From: Algibacter miyuki
GTDB lineage: Bacteria; Bacteroidota; Bacteroidia; Flavobacteriales; Flavobacteriaceae
Length of the DNA: 64,000 nucleotides
Strand: one strand, 5' to 3'
Assembly: GCF_042427745.1 (NCBI RefSeq)
Contig: NZ_JBHMFA010000005.1
Position 1 is the stretch's first letter. The number at the start of each line of letters is the position of its first letter. Made by a program: the position numbers and the translations under genes. Under the pieces are notes generated by a model. It searched no databases and had not been told where the DNA came from. It saw only the letters and a program-made list of their open reading frames with translations. Positions 35,075-45,415 of the stretch are shown piece after piece.

Positions 35075-35983
35075 AATATCAGGGCGCAACTCGTTAGAAC
35101 GTGCTTGTTTGCTTTTAGCTTCAGCATAATCAAAACCTTGCTGCCACCACGTAGTCATGTGTTTTTTATTGAAAATCAATGAGTTTTCTGTAAGTTTCGA
35201 AGGTGTATAATACAAGTTAAGTTGCACATTTTTGTATTTGGCTGCTAACTTACCAATAGCAATATCACTACGCTCCACCTGATCTAATAAATGCCCAAAT
35301 AAATTCAGCATTAACGAAAATGGGTTTTTACCAAGCACCTTATTATATTCCATATTTTCCGATTCTAAAATTACGGCATCAACCTCGGTAGCTCCACGTA
35401 AAATAGCCTCCCGAATAGGCACAACACAACCAAAAGCACCGTCGGCATACTCAAAACCATTCACCTTCGCCAAAGACATAAACGGAATATAATTACAAGA
35501 AATCCAGATCCATTCGCAAAACTCATCATAAGTAAAGTCCTTAATAGACTTATACTCTACTCTATTTTTAGATAAATTAGACACCGTAACAATAACGTCT
35601 TTAGTTGCTTTAATTAAGTCGAATTCTTCTCTAGTAAAATGTTTTTTCAAATACCGTTTAAGCGCTGTGCTTTCACCAAAAGTACGCTTACTTTTAATAA
35701 ACTGTATTAAGGTGTTAAAGTAGTTGATGGTAACATATTCTCGATCGCCATTCTTCCGTTTTACAAAAGGATCGATACTAAAAATGTTACTCTGTTTAAC
35801 ATTAGTAAAAACATCGTATATTTTTTCAATTTTACCAGCAGCCAAATGCGGCACCAATAAACTGCCGGTAGATGTACCTAAATACATATCGTATTCGCGC
35901 CCCTCATGTTGCATCAAATATTGAGCCACACCTCCTGCATAAGCGCCTTTACTTCCTCCACCCGATATAACTAATGCTTTCAT
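35066..35983 (-). CDS. Patatin-like phospholipase
   Basis: 305 residues. The patatin catalytic layout is complete: oxyanion loop SGGGSKGAYAGG (residues 7-18), nucleophile S38 in LGTSTGSLLVP (GxSxG) and the dyad aspartate in YADGAFG (near residue 177). There is no signal peptide, so the enzyme is cytosolic, as for many bacterial patatins that release fatty acids from membrane lipids. The gene is single and overlaps the upstream convergent gene by 9 bases. Whether it is a housekeeping lipase or an effector is not visible; no CD-NTase or toxin-delivery genes are nearby. Confidence 0.92.
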   Translation of the reverse strand: MKALVISGGGSKGAYAGGVAQYLMQHEGREYDMYLGTSTGSLLVPHLAAGKIEKIYDVFTNVKQSNIFSIDPFVKRKNGDREYVTINYFNTLIQFIKSKRTFGESTALKRYLKKHFTREEFDLIKATKDVIVTVSNLSKNRVEYKSIKDFTYDEFCEWIWISCNYIPFMSLAKVNGFEYADGAFGCVVPIREAILRGATEVDAVILESENMEYNKVLGKNPFSLMLNLFGHLLDQVERSDIAIGKLAAKYKNVQLNLYYTPSKLTENSLIFNKKHMTTWWQQGFDYAEAKSKQARSNELRPDILP

Positions 35984-36180
35984 CTAAAAATTTTATGCGT
36001 AAATATAAACAAGAATTTAGAGATAGCTTATTTTTCAATTAAAACTTACACCACTAAGAATTACAAAAATTAATACTCCAATTAATAATATTTCTGAAAA
36101 AACACATTTAAATTGTAGTTTTTCGATGACAACGCAAAAAAATAATTACTTTAGTGTCAGCTATTAACCAACCTAACCTT

Positions 36181-39100
36181 ATGAAGAATTTCACTCTTCA
36201 AGCTTTGCTATTTTCACTTATAGCATCTACGCTCTATTTTGGCCTAACCCAAAATGAAACAGAAACCATGGAAACCACGGCTTTAAACCCGCGAATTTCT
36301 TTAGAAAGTGAGCACCTAATAGTTACGCCGCTGCCACCTTCCGCTAGTATTTCGGGGAATGCAACGGTTTGTAAAAATGCATCTCCAGAACCTGAAATCA
36401 CTTTTACAGGAAGTAACGGCGCTGCTCCATATGTTTTTACCTATAATATAAATGGAGGAGCGAACATAGACATAACCTCAACGGGAAACACGTCCACTAT
36501 CAATAGAAACACCTCTACTACTGGTAGTTTTGTTTACAAACTTATTTCTGTTCGTGATGCTGCCAACGAAATCACAACCATTAACAAAACCGTTACCGTG
36601 GTTATTAGCGAACCAACGATTGATTTCAGCTTCAACAATAATAACACCTGCTCTGGGACTTCAATTGCCTTTACCTCTAACGCTACTGGAAACGGACCTT
36701 TTACATACAGTTGGAATTTCGGAGATGGTACAACTTCAACAAGCGAAAATCCTATACATAAATTCACCGCTTTAGGCTGTGCAACTAGCACTTTCAGTGT
36801 CGCCCTAACAGTGACAGATGATAATGGCTGTACTAATACCGTAACAAAAAATATTTCAGTAATAGACAAACCTGACATTGAATTTAAAGATTTCAACTTT
36901 TCTAATCCCGCCCAATTCTTCAACAATTGCTCAAATACTTCTTCTGATGAAAATTTCACAATAACAGTAGAAAACATAACTGGACCAACCTGCGTAACAG
37001 GATACACTGTAGACTGGGGAGATGGCACTTCTGAACCTTTTAACACTCCAACATTAACACATACTTATACTTACGCCAATACTTTTAAAATGCAAATTAC
37101 AGGCACAGGTAGTAATGGCTGCGAAAACACAAAAACCTATATTGTAAAAAACGCATCAAACCCTCAAGGTAATATTGTTAGTCCAGGAAGTACTCAAAAC
37201 CTATGTGCCCCAGCCGAAATAGGGTTCACGATTTCGTCTAACTGGGGAGCTAATTCCATTGACACCACCTATGAAATCAACTATGGAGATGGTACAACAT
37301 CTGTTTTTTTACAAGAAGACATGATAAGCACAAGTTATTATAATGCTACCGACCCAAAAAATTCTACTCCATTCCCAATACCTCACACCTACTCTTCATC
37401 AAATTGCCCTAGTGATTTTGAAGCTACCATTTTTATCCAAAACTCTTGCGCAACAACTCCTGGTAACTCGGGAGGTATAAGAATACTAAAAAACACAGAT
37501 GCCAAATTTGAAGCGGATGATATTGCATGCCTCAATACCCCAGTGCTTTTCACAAATACCTCTGACACCGCTTCTTCTTATGATTGTTCTGACTTTATAG
37601 AATTCACATGGAATTTTGGTGATGGCTCTCCAGAAATTGTAACTAACAATTATAACTCTGTCAATCATACTTATCTAAATTCAGGAAATTACTCTGTAAC
37701 ATTAACAGCAGACAATGGAATCTGTGCCAAAACTGATTTCCAACAAGACATTTGTATAGAACCTCAACTCATTGCCAATTTCAACCTAAACAATACCGAA
37801 GGTTGCGCACCACTCGCCGTGCAAACTACAAACACCACCGACTTATCAGAAAGTTGTGGAGGAGAAGAATACCTTTGGGAAGTAACCTATACTTCTGGAC
37901 TTTGCGCCACTGGAGCAGAACAATGGACATTCACTGGCGGAACTGATGAAAACTCTGCAGCACCTACTTTTAACTTTGAAACCTCCGGAACTTACAATTT
38001 AAAACTAACCGTTACTAATTCATGCGGAAGTAGTGATACCACACAAACCATAGAAGTCAAACAACCTCCAAAAGCAACAATTAACTCCATTGCCGATGTT
38101 TGCGGTTCGGCATCTATAACACCTATAGCCACAGTTGACAGCTGTGCACCTGCTTCGGAAGTATTAACTTATGCTTGGAATTTTCCTGGAGGATCGCCTG
38201 CTACAGCAAACACTTTAGATCCCGGAACCATCACTTACGCAACATCTGGCGACTACGAAATTACATTTAGCGTGACTTCAAGTTGTGGAACAACCACAGA
38301 TAAAGAAACGTTTTCGATAAATCCAATTCCGAATATCACCAATACCAATTTAACGCAAACCATTTGTTCCGGAACAGACACCAATGCAGTTACACTAACT
38401 TCTGACATTGCAAATACCACATATACTTGGATCGCTACAGCGCCTACAGCTGTTTCCGGCTATACAGCGTCTGGAACATCGGATGTTATTCCATTACAAA
38501 CATTAACCAACAGCAACACTACTTCCGAAGCCGTTACTTTTACAATCACCCCTTCTATTGGTGGCTGTGATGGAACACCCGTTAATTTGATTATTACCGT
38601 AGAACCCGCGCCAGAATTTACAACTCAACCACAACCCGAAACCATTTGTTTAAATGGGGCGGTTACAGATTTAACAGTTTCAGTAAATGGTCCAGGAACA
38701 CCTGCATATCAATGGTACTCCAATACAACAGATGATAATACTACTGGAACTCTTATTCCTTTGGAAACATCAAACAGTTTTACACCGTCAAACACACCTA
38801 CCGGAATAACTTACTATTATGTTATTGCATCGTTTACATCGGGTGCTGGATGCGATGAAATTACTTCACAGACTGCACGCGTAGAAATTGTTGAAGGTGT
38901 ACAAATAGACAGTCAACCTTTAAATTCACAAAACATTTGTATTGGCGGCACCATTCCTTCCGCGCTAAGCGTAACACATTCTGGTGGCACTGGCACTGTG
39001 TCGTATCAATGGTACAGCAATAGTACAAACTCAAACACCGGTGGCATTGCAATTTCAGGAGCCAACAATATCAATTATACACCACCAGCTTTTACTTTAG

Positions 39101-42100
39101 CAGGAAACTACTATTATTATATTATGATTTCCTTAAACGGGAGCGGCTGCAGTCCAATTACGAGTGATGTTTCCGAAGTTATTGTTTCCAATACCCCTGT
39201 AGTTAACACTCAACCCACTCCAACACAAACCCTTTGCCAAGGCATTGCCCCTCAAAATTTAGAAGTTTCAGTTTCTGATGGTATTGGTTCAAGCTACACC
39301 TATCAATGGTATAGTAATTCCGTGAATAGTAATTCTGGCGGAACGTTAATCACAAGCGCAACAAGCAATATATTTACACCTCCAACATCAACTATTGGGA
39401 CCTTGTATTATTATGCTGAAATTTCACAAACCAGTTTCAATTGCAATACAACAAGCAACACGGCAGAAGTTGTAGTTAACGCTGCTCCAGCCATTACCGC
39501 ACAACCTGTTTCTGCAACCTACTGCTTGGGCGATGTGATAAACCCCTTATCAGTGTCTTATACCGATGGCGTTGGCACACCTGCATATCAATGGTACTCT
39601 AACAGTACAAACGACACTAATACAGGCTCCCCTATTTCAGGTGAAATAGGATCTAGTTTTAACCCTCCATCCGGAACAGCGACTAGCAACTATTACTATG
39701 TTGTAATCACATTTAGTTCGGGAGGCTGTACGTTAATTACTTCGGATGTTGCTGAAATAATCATCAATCAAACGCCAAGCATCAATAATACTTCGGATAT
39801 TATTTGTAGTGGCACTTCATTCAGCGTTACGCCTAGCAACTCCGCAGGAAATATAGTTCCAACGGGCACCACATATACCTGGACAGCTCCTATTATAACC
39901 CCAACTGGTACAATTTCTGGCGCTTCCGCGGAAAACAGCCCGCAAAGTAGCATTAATCAAATTTTAACCAATAATACCACAACCCCTTCAACTGTTACTT
40001 ATACCGTAACACCAACCTCAGGAATTTGTGTTGGCAACAATTTCACTGTAACGATCACGGTAAACCCTTCAATTAGCATAAGCTCAACTATAACTAATAG
40101 CAATTGTTTCGGTGCTAATTCCGGTGCTTTAGATATTTCTATCTCTGGAGGCGTTCCGTTTTCAACAGGAAATCCTTACCAAATATCATGGTCGGGACCA
40201 AATGGCTTCAGTAGTACTTCCGAAGATATTTCAAATCTAGAACCTGGTGACTACACCGTAAATATTTTAGATGATGGCGGTTGCCCGTTTACAGAAACAT
40301 TAAACATCAAAGAACCGGATGAATTAATTTTCAGTAATATCAATTTTAATCCTGAAACCATCTCTTGTTTTGGTGCTAACGATGGTAGTATTGGTATTGA
40401 AATTTCAGGAGGAACGGCACCTTACACCTATGCATGGACGAGAAACGGCAGCCCTTTTGCCAATACTGAAGATTTAAACAATTTAGCTCCAGGAGATTAC
40501 GAAGTTACCGTAACCGATGCCCGTAGTTGCTCACCTATTACTCAAGATTTTGAAATTATAGAACCAACTGTATTAGACGTTACTTTAGTAAATCAAACTA
40601 ACATTGATTGTTTCGGTTTTTCTACTGGCTCAATAAACATAAACACTACAGGTGGTCGCCCAATTGAGGTATCTCCAAGTGTTTTTGACTATACTTATAC
40701 TTGGCAAGGCCCCAACGGCTTCACAAGCAATCAACAAAACGTAACAGGATTAATAGCTGGAACTTACCAAGTCACTGTTACCGATAAATCCAATTGTACT
40801 GATACACTCAACGTTATTTTAACTGAAAGCACCGAGATTATCATAGATTATACCGCAACAGAAATTAAATGTTATGGCGATAATGATGCCTCGATAACCA
40901 TTAACAACATCACCGGCGGAAACGCACCATATACCATAGCTTGGAGCAATTTAGGCTCTGGAAACTCACAAAGCAATTTATCTCCCGGCACTTACATTAT
41001 TACGGTTACCGACGCCACTAATTGTGAAAAAGAAGCTACCGTTATTATTGAAGAAGTACCTGTTTTCGAAATTACACCAACCATAACAAACGTGTCTTGT
41101 TTTGGAGCTAACGACGGTCGTATTGTTTTAAATCTAGTCGGTGGTATAACTCCCGTAAATCTGGTTTGGAACGACGATCCTTCCGCAGGCGTAGAACGTA
41201 ATAACATAGGCCCTGGCACATATACTGTTACAATTACTGATGGTACACCATGTGAAATAACAGAAACATTCACCATTACAGAACCTGATGCATTAACCCT
41301 TTCGGGGAATACAACAGACGCACTCGACTGTGCAAATGCTAATAGCGGACAAATAAACTTGATTGTCACCGGAGGCACTTTACCCTTAACTTATTTATGG
41401 TCTAATGGTGCTACTACGGAAGATTTAAACAATATTCCACCTGGTGATTACTCGGTTTTAGTTACCGATGCTAATGGTTGTGATATCTCAGGAAATTGGA
41501 CTATTAATCGTTTTGAACCTCTTGAAATAGACGTCAACACAAACACGATATTTGATTGCGACGCCAAAACTGTGCAGCAAACTTTTGAAGCGCAAGCCTC
41601 TGGAGGTGTGCCACCATACAGTTACACTTGGTCTAGCGGAACCGTTAGTGGTAGCAGCGGACAACTAATGAACACCGATTTTAACGGACTTGTTATTATT
41701 GAAGTTACCGATAATATCGGCTGTACCACCAACCTATCTTACCAAGTTGAGATTCCTGTATTAGGCGATGCGGATTTCAACGTAACATCAAATACATTAA
41801 GCAATTTCGGATTTTATTCCATACACGATCCTATACAATTTACAAACACAGCAACAGGTGATTTTATTGCTGTAAGTTGGGATTTTGGAGATGGTACCTT
41901 TTCTTCCGAAGAAAACCCCGAACACACCTATTTAAATGAAGCCAACTATACCGTTACACAAACCGTAACGTATCCTTTTGGTTGCGTTTACACGAAAACA
42001 ATAAATATTGATGTTACCAAAGGTTACGATTTAATTATGCCGAACGCCTTTACCCCAAACGGAGATACTATGAATGCCTATTTCCACCCAGAAACTAAAG

Positions 42101-42300
42101 CTTTAAACGATTTCGAGTTTCATATTTATGACACTTGGGGCAGCTTAATTTATAGTGAAACAGGTGATAATTTAACAGGCTGGAACGGAAAAATTAAAGA
42201 TACCGAAGCCGAAAACGGCAATTACTATTTTACACTAAAAGCAAAAACCTCTTACGGTAAAATCATTACTGAGAAAGGTAAATTTGTATCTATAAAATAA
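36181..42300 (+). CDS. Giant SprB-like cell-surface protein with type IX secretion C-terminus
   Basis: 2039 residues from the ATG at 36181; an upstream GTG at 36154 adds nine residues before the signal peptide (FTLQALLFSLIASTLYFG). Domains in order: PKD modules with YSWNFGDGTTS- and FTWNFGDG-type motifs (residues about 150-660), four roughly 98-residue Ig-like repeats each with YQWYSN (DNA near 38706, 39004, 39301, 39587), six SprB repeats of the type CFGANDGSI...GDYEVTVTDA...C (about 40.1-41.5 kb) plus a degenerate seventh, a last PKD (VSWDFGDGTFSSEENPEHTY), and the type-B gliding-motility C-terminal domain from PNAFTPNGD. It is probably an adhesin exported by the type IX system. The sprF-like gene follows after 13 bases. 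Confidence 0.93.
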   Translation: MKNFTLQALLFSLIASTLYFGLTQNETETMETTALNPRISLESEHLIVTPLPPSASISGNATVCKNASPEPEITFTGSNGAAPYVFTYNINGGANIDITSTGNTSTINRNTSTTGSFVYKLISVRDAANEITTINKTVTVVISEPTIDFSFNNNNTCSGTSIAFTSNATGNGPFTYSWNFGDGTTSTSENPIHKFTALGCATSTFSVALTVTDDNGCTNTVTKNISVIDKPDIEFKDFNFSNPAQFFNNCSNTSSDENFTITVENITGPTCVTGYTVDWGDGTSEPFNTPTLTHTYTYANTFKMQITGTGSNGCENTKTYIVKNASNPQGNIVSPGSTQNLCAPAEIGFTISSNWGANSIDTTYEINYGDGTTSVFLQEDMISTSYYNATDPKNSTPFPIPHTYSSSNCPSDFEATIFIQNSCATTPGNSGGIRILKNTDAKFEADDIACLNTPVLFTNTSDTASSYDCSDFIEFTWNFGDGSPEIVTNNYNSVNHTYLNSGNYSVTLTADNGICAKTDFQQDICIEPQLIANFNLNNTEGCAPLAVQTTNTTDLSESCGGEEYLWEVTYTSGLCATGAEQWTFTGGTDENSAAPTFNFETSGTYNLKLTVTNSCGSSDTTQTIEVKQPPKATINSIADVCGSASITPIATVDSCAPASEVLTYAWNFPGGSPATANTLDPGTITYATSGDYEITFSVTSSCGTTTDKETFSINPIPNITNTNLTQTICSGTDTNAVTLTSDIANTTYTWIATAPTAVSGYTASGTSDVIPLQTLTNSNTTSEAVTFTITPSIGGCDGTPVNLIITVEPAPEFTTQPQPETICLNGAVTDLTVSVNGPGTPAYQWYSNTTDDNTTGTLIPLETSNSFTPSNTPTGITYYYVIASFTSGAGCDEITSQTARVEIVEGVQIDSQPLNSQNICIGGTIPSALSVTHSGGTGTVSYQWYSNSTNSNTGGIAISGANNINYTPPAFTLAGNYYYYIMISLNGSGCSPITSDVSEVIVSNTPVVNTQPTPTQTLCQGIAPQNLEVSVSDGIGSSYTYQWYSNSVNSNSGGTLITSATSNIFTPPTSTIGTLYYYAEISQTSFNCNTTSNTAEVVVNAAPAITAQPVSATYCLGDVINPLSVSYTDGVGTPAYQWYSNSTNDTNTGSPISGEIGSSFNPPSGTATSNYYYVVITFSSGGCTLITSDVAEIIINQTPSINNTSDIICSGTSFSVTPSNSAGNIVPTGTTYTWTAPIITPTGTISGASAENSPQSSINQILTNNTTTPSTVTYTVTPTSGICVGNNFTVTITVNPSISISSTITNSNCFGANSGALDISISGGVPFSTGNPYQISWSGPNGFSSTSEDISNLEPGDYTVNILDDGGCPFTETLNIKEPDELIFSNINFNPETISCFGANDGSIGIEISGGTAPYTYAWTRNGSPFANTEDLNNLAPGDYEVTVTDARSCSPITQDFEIIEPTVLDVTLVNQTNIDCFGFSTGSININTTGGRPIEVSPSVFDYTYTWQGPNGFTSNQQNVTGLIAGTYQVTVTDKSNCTDTLNVILTESTEIIIDYTATEIKCYGDNDASITINNITGGNAPYTIAWSNLGSGNSQSNLSPGTYIITVTDATNCEKEATVIIEEVPVFEITPTITNVSCFGANDGRIVLNLVGGITPVNLVWNDDPSAGVERNNIGPGTYTVTITDGTPCEITETFTITEPDALTLSGNTTDALDCANANSGQINLIVTGGTLPLTYLWSNGATTEDLNNIPPGDYSVLVTDANGCDISGNWTINRFEPLEIDVNTNTIFDCDAKTVQQTFEAQASGGVPPYSYTWSSGTVSGSSGQLMNTDFNGLVIIEVTDNIGCTTNLSYQVEIPVLGDADFNVTSNTLSNFGFYSIHDPIQFTNTATGDFIAVSWDFGDGTFSSEENPEHTYLNEANYTVTQTVTYPFGCVYTKTINIDVTKGYDLIMPNAFTPNGDTMNAYFHPETKALNDFEFHIYDTWGSLIYSETGDNLTGWNGKIKDTEAENGNYYFTLKAKTSYGKIITEKGKFVSIK

Positions 42301-42313
42301 AGCAATACGTAAG

Positions 42314-43309
42314 ATGAAATTAAAACTCTCAATACTATTAATCTTAAGTTGCTTTTATTTTAAAGCCAACGCACAAGACCCCATTTTTTCACAGTACTTT
42401 CTAGTACCTGAAACATTAAACCCTGGGTTTTCAGGGTTTGAAGATGCCGCATATTTCGGAGTAATTCATCGTACACAATGGCCTAGCTTAGATTTGCGCG
42501 TCAACACAGAGTATGCATTTTACAACACATGGATTGAAAACCTTGGCGGTATTGGGTTTAGCATCATGAATCAGCATGAAAACAATACCAATTACAACCA
42601 TTTACAGGCTAATTTAAATTTTGCATATCATGTAGAACTCTCAAACGATTGGTATTTTAGACCTGCAATTGAAGCTGGTTTTGGTCAGAAATCCTTTAAT
42701 TTTAACAACATTCTTTTATCCGATCAAATCAATATTAATTCTGGTATTATTAACCCGAATAGTGCCGACCCATTAGCACCAAATGCCAACGATAAAATTA
42801 TGTTTATGGATTTTACAGCAGGTTTTGTTTTCGATAAAAGAAACCTACGAAACGACACCGATTTATGGCTCGGCGCTTCCATAAAACACCTTAATAAACC
42901 TAATATTTCTTTTGTTGAAAATGGTAATGCACCCTTAGATATTTTTTATTCCATACATGCCAATTACAAATTTCCGTATTTTGATCGTAATGATATGCTT
43001 CTGTCCATGAATTACATGCAACAAGGCGCTTACAATCGTTTAGACATTGGCACAAACATCCAATTACAAAAACTATTATTAGGCGCAACAGCAGTTACCA
43101 ATCCAGCGAAAAACGATGCGAATAGCCATTTATTAACCTCAGTAAATGCTTTTATTGGTTTAGAAATGGAGAATTTAAGATTTGGATTTTCTTATGATAT
43201 CAATACCACAAATATTGGTAGAACAGATGGAGTATTTGAATTCTCAGTGACCTATTTAACAGGTTGCTTAACCTGTAGAAACCCAGCAAATTTAGAACGT
43301 AGAAAGTAA
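42314..43309 (+). CDS. PorP/SprF family type IX secretion membrane protein
   Basis: 331 residues with signal peptide ending KANAQ and the family opening DPIFSQYFLVPETLNPGFSG. The body consists of alternating amphipathic beta strands ending in aromatic residues, as expected for an outer-membrane beta-barrel of about 14 strands, finishing with a short Cys-containing tail (GCLTCRNPANLERRK). SprF-like proteins accompany one specific type-B substrate, in Flavobacterium SprB, and help it to be exported or anchored. The gene lies 13 bases after the giant surface protein, so the two form a pair. The stop is 1 base from that of the convergent M1 peptidase gene. Confidence 0.93.
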   Translation: MKLKLSILLILSCFYFKANAQDPIFSQYFLVPETLNPGFSGFEDAAYFGVIHRTQWPSLDLRVNTEYAFYNTWIENLGGIGFSIMNQHENNTNYNHLQANLNFAYHVELSNDWYFRPAIEAGFGQKSFNFNNILLSDQININSGIINPNSADPLAPNANDKIMFMDFTAGFVFDKRNLRNDTDLWLGASIKHLNKPNISFVENGNAPLDIFYSIHANYKFPYFDRNDMLLSMNYMQQGAYNRLDIGTNIQLQKLLLGATAVTNPAKNDANSHLLTSVNAFIGLEMENLRFGFSYDINTTNIGRTDGVFEFSVTYLTGCLTCRNPANLERRK

Positions 43310-43310
43310 A

Positions 43311-45308
43311 TTATTCCGATTTAAGAAGCGTTTTAGCAAACTTAGAAAACCGCCAATTATGATGCTTCGTCGCATTCTCTAAGTTTTTATTGCAAAGCGC
43401 GTTACAAGCCTGTATTTGATGTAAATATTGAAACGCATTTTGACGTATTTCAAAACCATAATTAGGGCTGGTATACCGGGTTAATTCTTCAAAATATTTA
43501 GCTTTATTTTCTGGTTCAAAACCATCGGTTACTAAAGCTAAAGTTAACCACAATTGTCGAACATTTTTATCCTTAAACCCCTCAATATTTTTAGTTGAAT
43601 TCAAATAAACGTTTCGCTTGCGCGGAAAATTAACCCACAGATTATATAAGGCTGTTTCTATAGTCACGTAAGATCCATCTGTCAACAAGGTTTCATATTC
43701 AGACTCTAACTCTAAAGGAATTTTAGGTGAATTTTGCGCCACTAACTGACGTATTTTAATATCTTCTGAATTCAGAATTCCTCGAAACAAACGTGTTTTA
43801 TCAATTACAGAATCCTTCATTAGAGTTTGAAAAAAATCGATACGCGCAAAATCACTCATACCGCCGTAAACTGAATCCCATTTCAAAAAATTGACCTCAA
43901 GCTCAGAAGGCGGCTCTGTCAAAAACGTTTCATTTTTCAACCTTAAATTTTTCAAAACAGCTTCAGATTCTTTGATTAATTCATCCTTAAAAAAGGCTGT
44001 ATCAATCAAATAGTTTTCTATAAACAGACTTAAATCGATGCCACTAGTCTGCTCTACTTCATCTATAAAGTTTTCAGTTTCAACATTTTTGAATTGATAT
44101 TTCAATAAGTAATTTTTCACACCTAATTTAAAAGCCTTATCACCAACACGCTCGCGCAACATATGCAGCACCCAAGCTCCTTTTTTGTAAAATGTAACAC
44201 TACTCGATTTTGGGTTTAAAAGCGAGGTGCTTTCGCCAGCCGTATCTTGCGCTAATAACTCTTGGGCGTACTCGTATAAACGCCCGAAATAATAATCGTG
44301 TCCAAATACCTCACGTTCTGCCAAAAGCGCGTAATAAGTCGCGAAACCCTCCTGTAACCAATGGTGCGTCCCGGAAGTTTCAGTAACTAAATCGCCAAAC
44401 CATTGATGTGCCAATTCGTGAGCATTGACGTTCACATAATTTTTATCTACAAAAGCTATAGAATCTACTACAAAAGCATCAGAAAACAGCGTAGCACTAG
44501 TGTTTTCCATACCGGCATAAAGAAAATCTTTTACCGGAATTTGCTTATAATTCTGCCACGGAAAATTTACGCCAATTTCATCTTCTAAAAAATCGAACAT
44601 GCGCTTTGTATAGCGGTATGTAGGTTCAAATTTCAAGGAATCTTCAGGGTAATAATACATTTCTAAAGGAATACCACTTTTAGAAACCGTAGTGTTTTTA
44701 CTGTATTTACCTATAGCTATTGCCAATAAATAGCTCGACATGGGGTGTTTCATATCGAAATGCCAAGTACTCAAATCACCTGTTGTTACTTTATTTACAA
44801 GGTTTCCGTTGGCAATAACCTCGTAATTCTTAGAGAACGAAATATTTAAATCGAATTCTACTTTTTCATTCATATCATCGAAACTCGGCAACCAATTGCT
44901 AGTGTATTTACCTTGGCCTTGCGTCCAAACCTGCTTATTACCATCAGGGTATTCCCAATCTATAAAATACATCGCTTTTTTAGGTCGCGTTTTAAATGAA
45001 ACAACAACGTTATGCTTCGTGTTTTCTTTAAAATTACGCCTTATAATCAAATGTTTACCATTATAATCGTAACCTGAAAATGTTTCATCTAAAACATAAG
45101 AAATAGCATCGAAATTTTTAGCATCAATATAAACCGAATCGGTGTTTTTTAGAATTTCAAACTGATAAGTTATTTCTCCTTCAACTTCTTTTTTACTTAA
45201 GTCCCCAAAAGAAATATTAGCCTGAGCCTTTATGAAATTCACGTATTCCGCCTGTTGCGCAACGGCATAATTAAAAACGGCAAAAAACAAAACAAAATAC
45301 AATCTCAT
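43311..45308 (-). CDS. M1 family aminopeptidase, secreted
   Basis: 665 residues with signal peptide (LYFVLFFAVFNYAVAQ). The N-terminal beta domain is followed by the gluzincin catalytic domain: the GAMEN-like segment YAGMENTSATL (266-269), zinc motif HELAHQWFGD (H297, E298, H301) and the third ligand E320 in WLQEGFATYY, with 18 residues between H301 and E320 as the family demands. The C-terminal helical part is shorter than in cytosolic PepN (about 870). It removes N-terminal residues from peptides in the periplasm or at the surface. Single gene on the reverse strand, divergent from recG. Confidence 0.93.
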   Translation of the reverse strand: MRLYFVLFFAVFNYAVAQQAEYVNFIKAQANISFGDLSKKEVEGEITYQFEILKNTDSVYIDAKNFDAISYVLDETFSGYDYNGKHLIIRRNFKENTKHNVVVSFKTRPKKAMYFIDWEYPDGNKQVWTQGQGKYTSNWLPSFDDMNEKVEFDLNISFSKNYEVIANGNLVNKVTTGDLSTWHFDMKHPMSSYLLAIAIGKYSKNTTVSKSGIPLEMYYYPEDSLKFEPTYRYTKRMFDFLEDEIGVNFPWQNYKQIPVKDFLYAGMENTSATLFSDAFVVDSIAFVDKNYVNVNAHELAHQWFGDLVTETSGTHHWLQEGFATYYALLAEREVFGHDYYFGRLYEYAQELLAQDTAGESTSLLNPKSSSVTFYKKGAWVLHMLRERVGDKAFKLGVKNYLLKYQFKNVETENFIDEVEQTSGIDLSLFIENYLIDTAFFKDELIKESEAVLKNLRLKNETFLTEPPSELEVNFLKWDSVYGGMSDFARIDFFQTLMKDSVIDKTRLFRGILNSEDIKIRQLVAQNSPKIPLELESEYETLLTDGSYVTIETALYNLWVNFPRKRNVYLNSTKNIEGFKDKNVRQLWLTLALVTDGFEPENKAKYFEELTRYTSPNYGFEIRQNAFQYLHQIQACNALCNKNLENATKHHNWRFSKFAKTLLKSE

Positions 45309-45415
45309 AAATAAATCCCTTCAAAAACAGCACCAATATAACTGTTTTCAGCCTAGAAAGTTAAAAACTCGCATCAAAATTATTGTAGTTTAATAATTAT
45401 TTCTAGTTTAGTTCA

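Noticed and set aside
35066..35983. Patatin as part of an anti-phage signalling system
   Set aside because: No CD-NTase, TIR or other defence gene is adjacent; neighbours are unrelated housekeeping or surface genes.
36534..37046. 170-codon reverse frame inside the giant surface protein gene
   Set aside because: Antisense of PKD-coding repeats with V/L/S-rich random sequence; no independent support.
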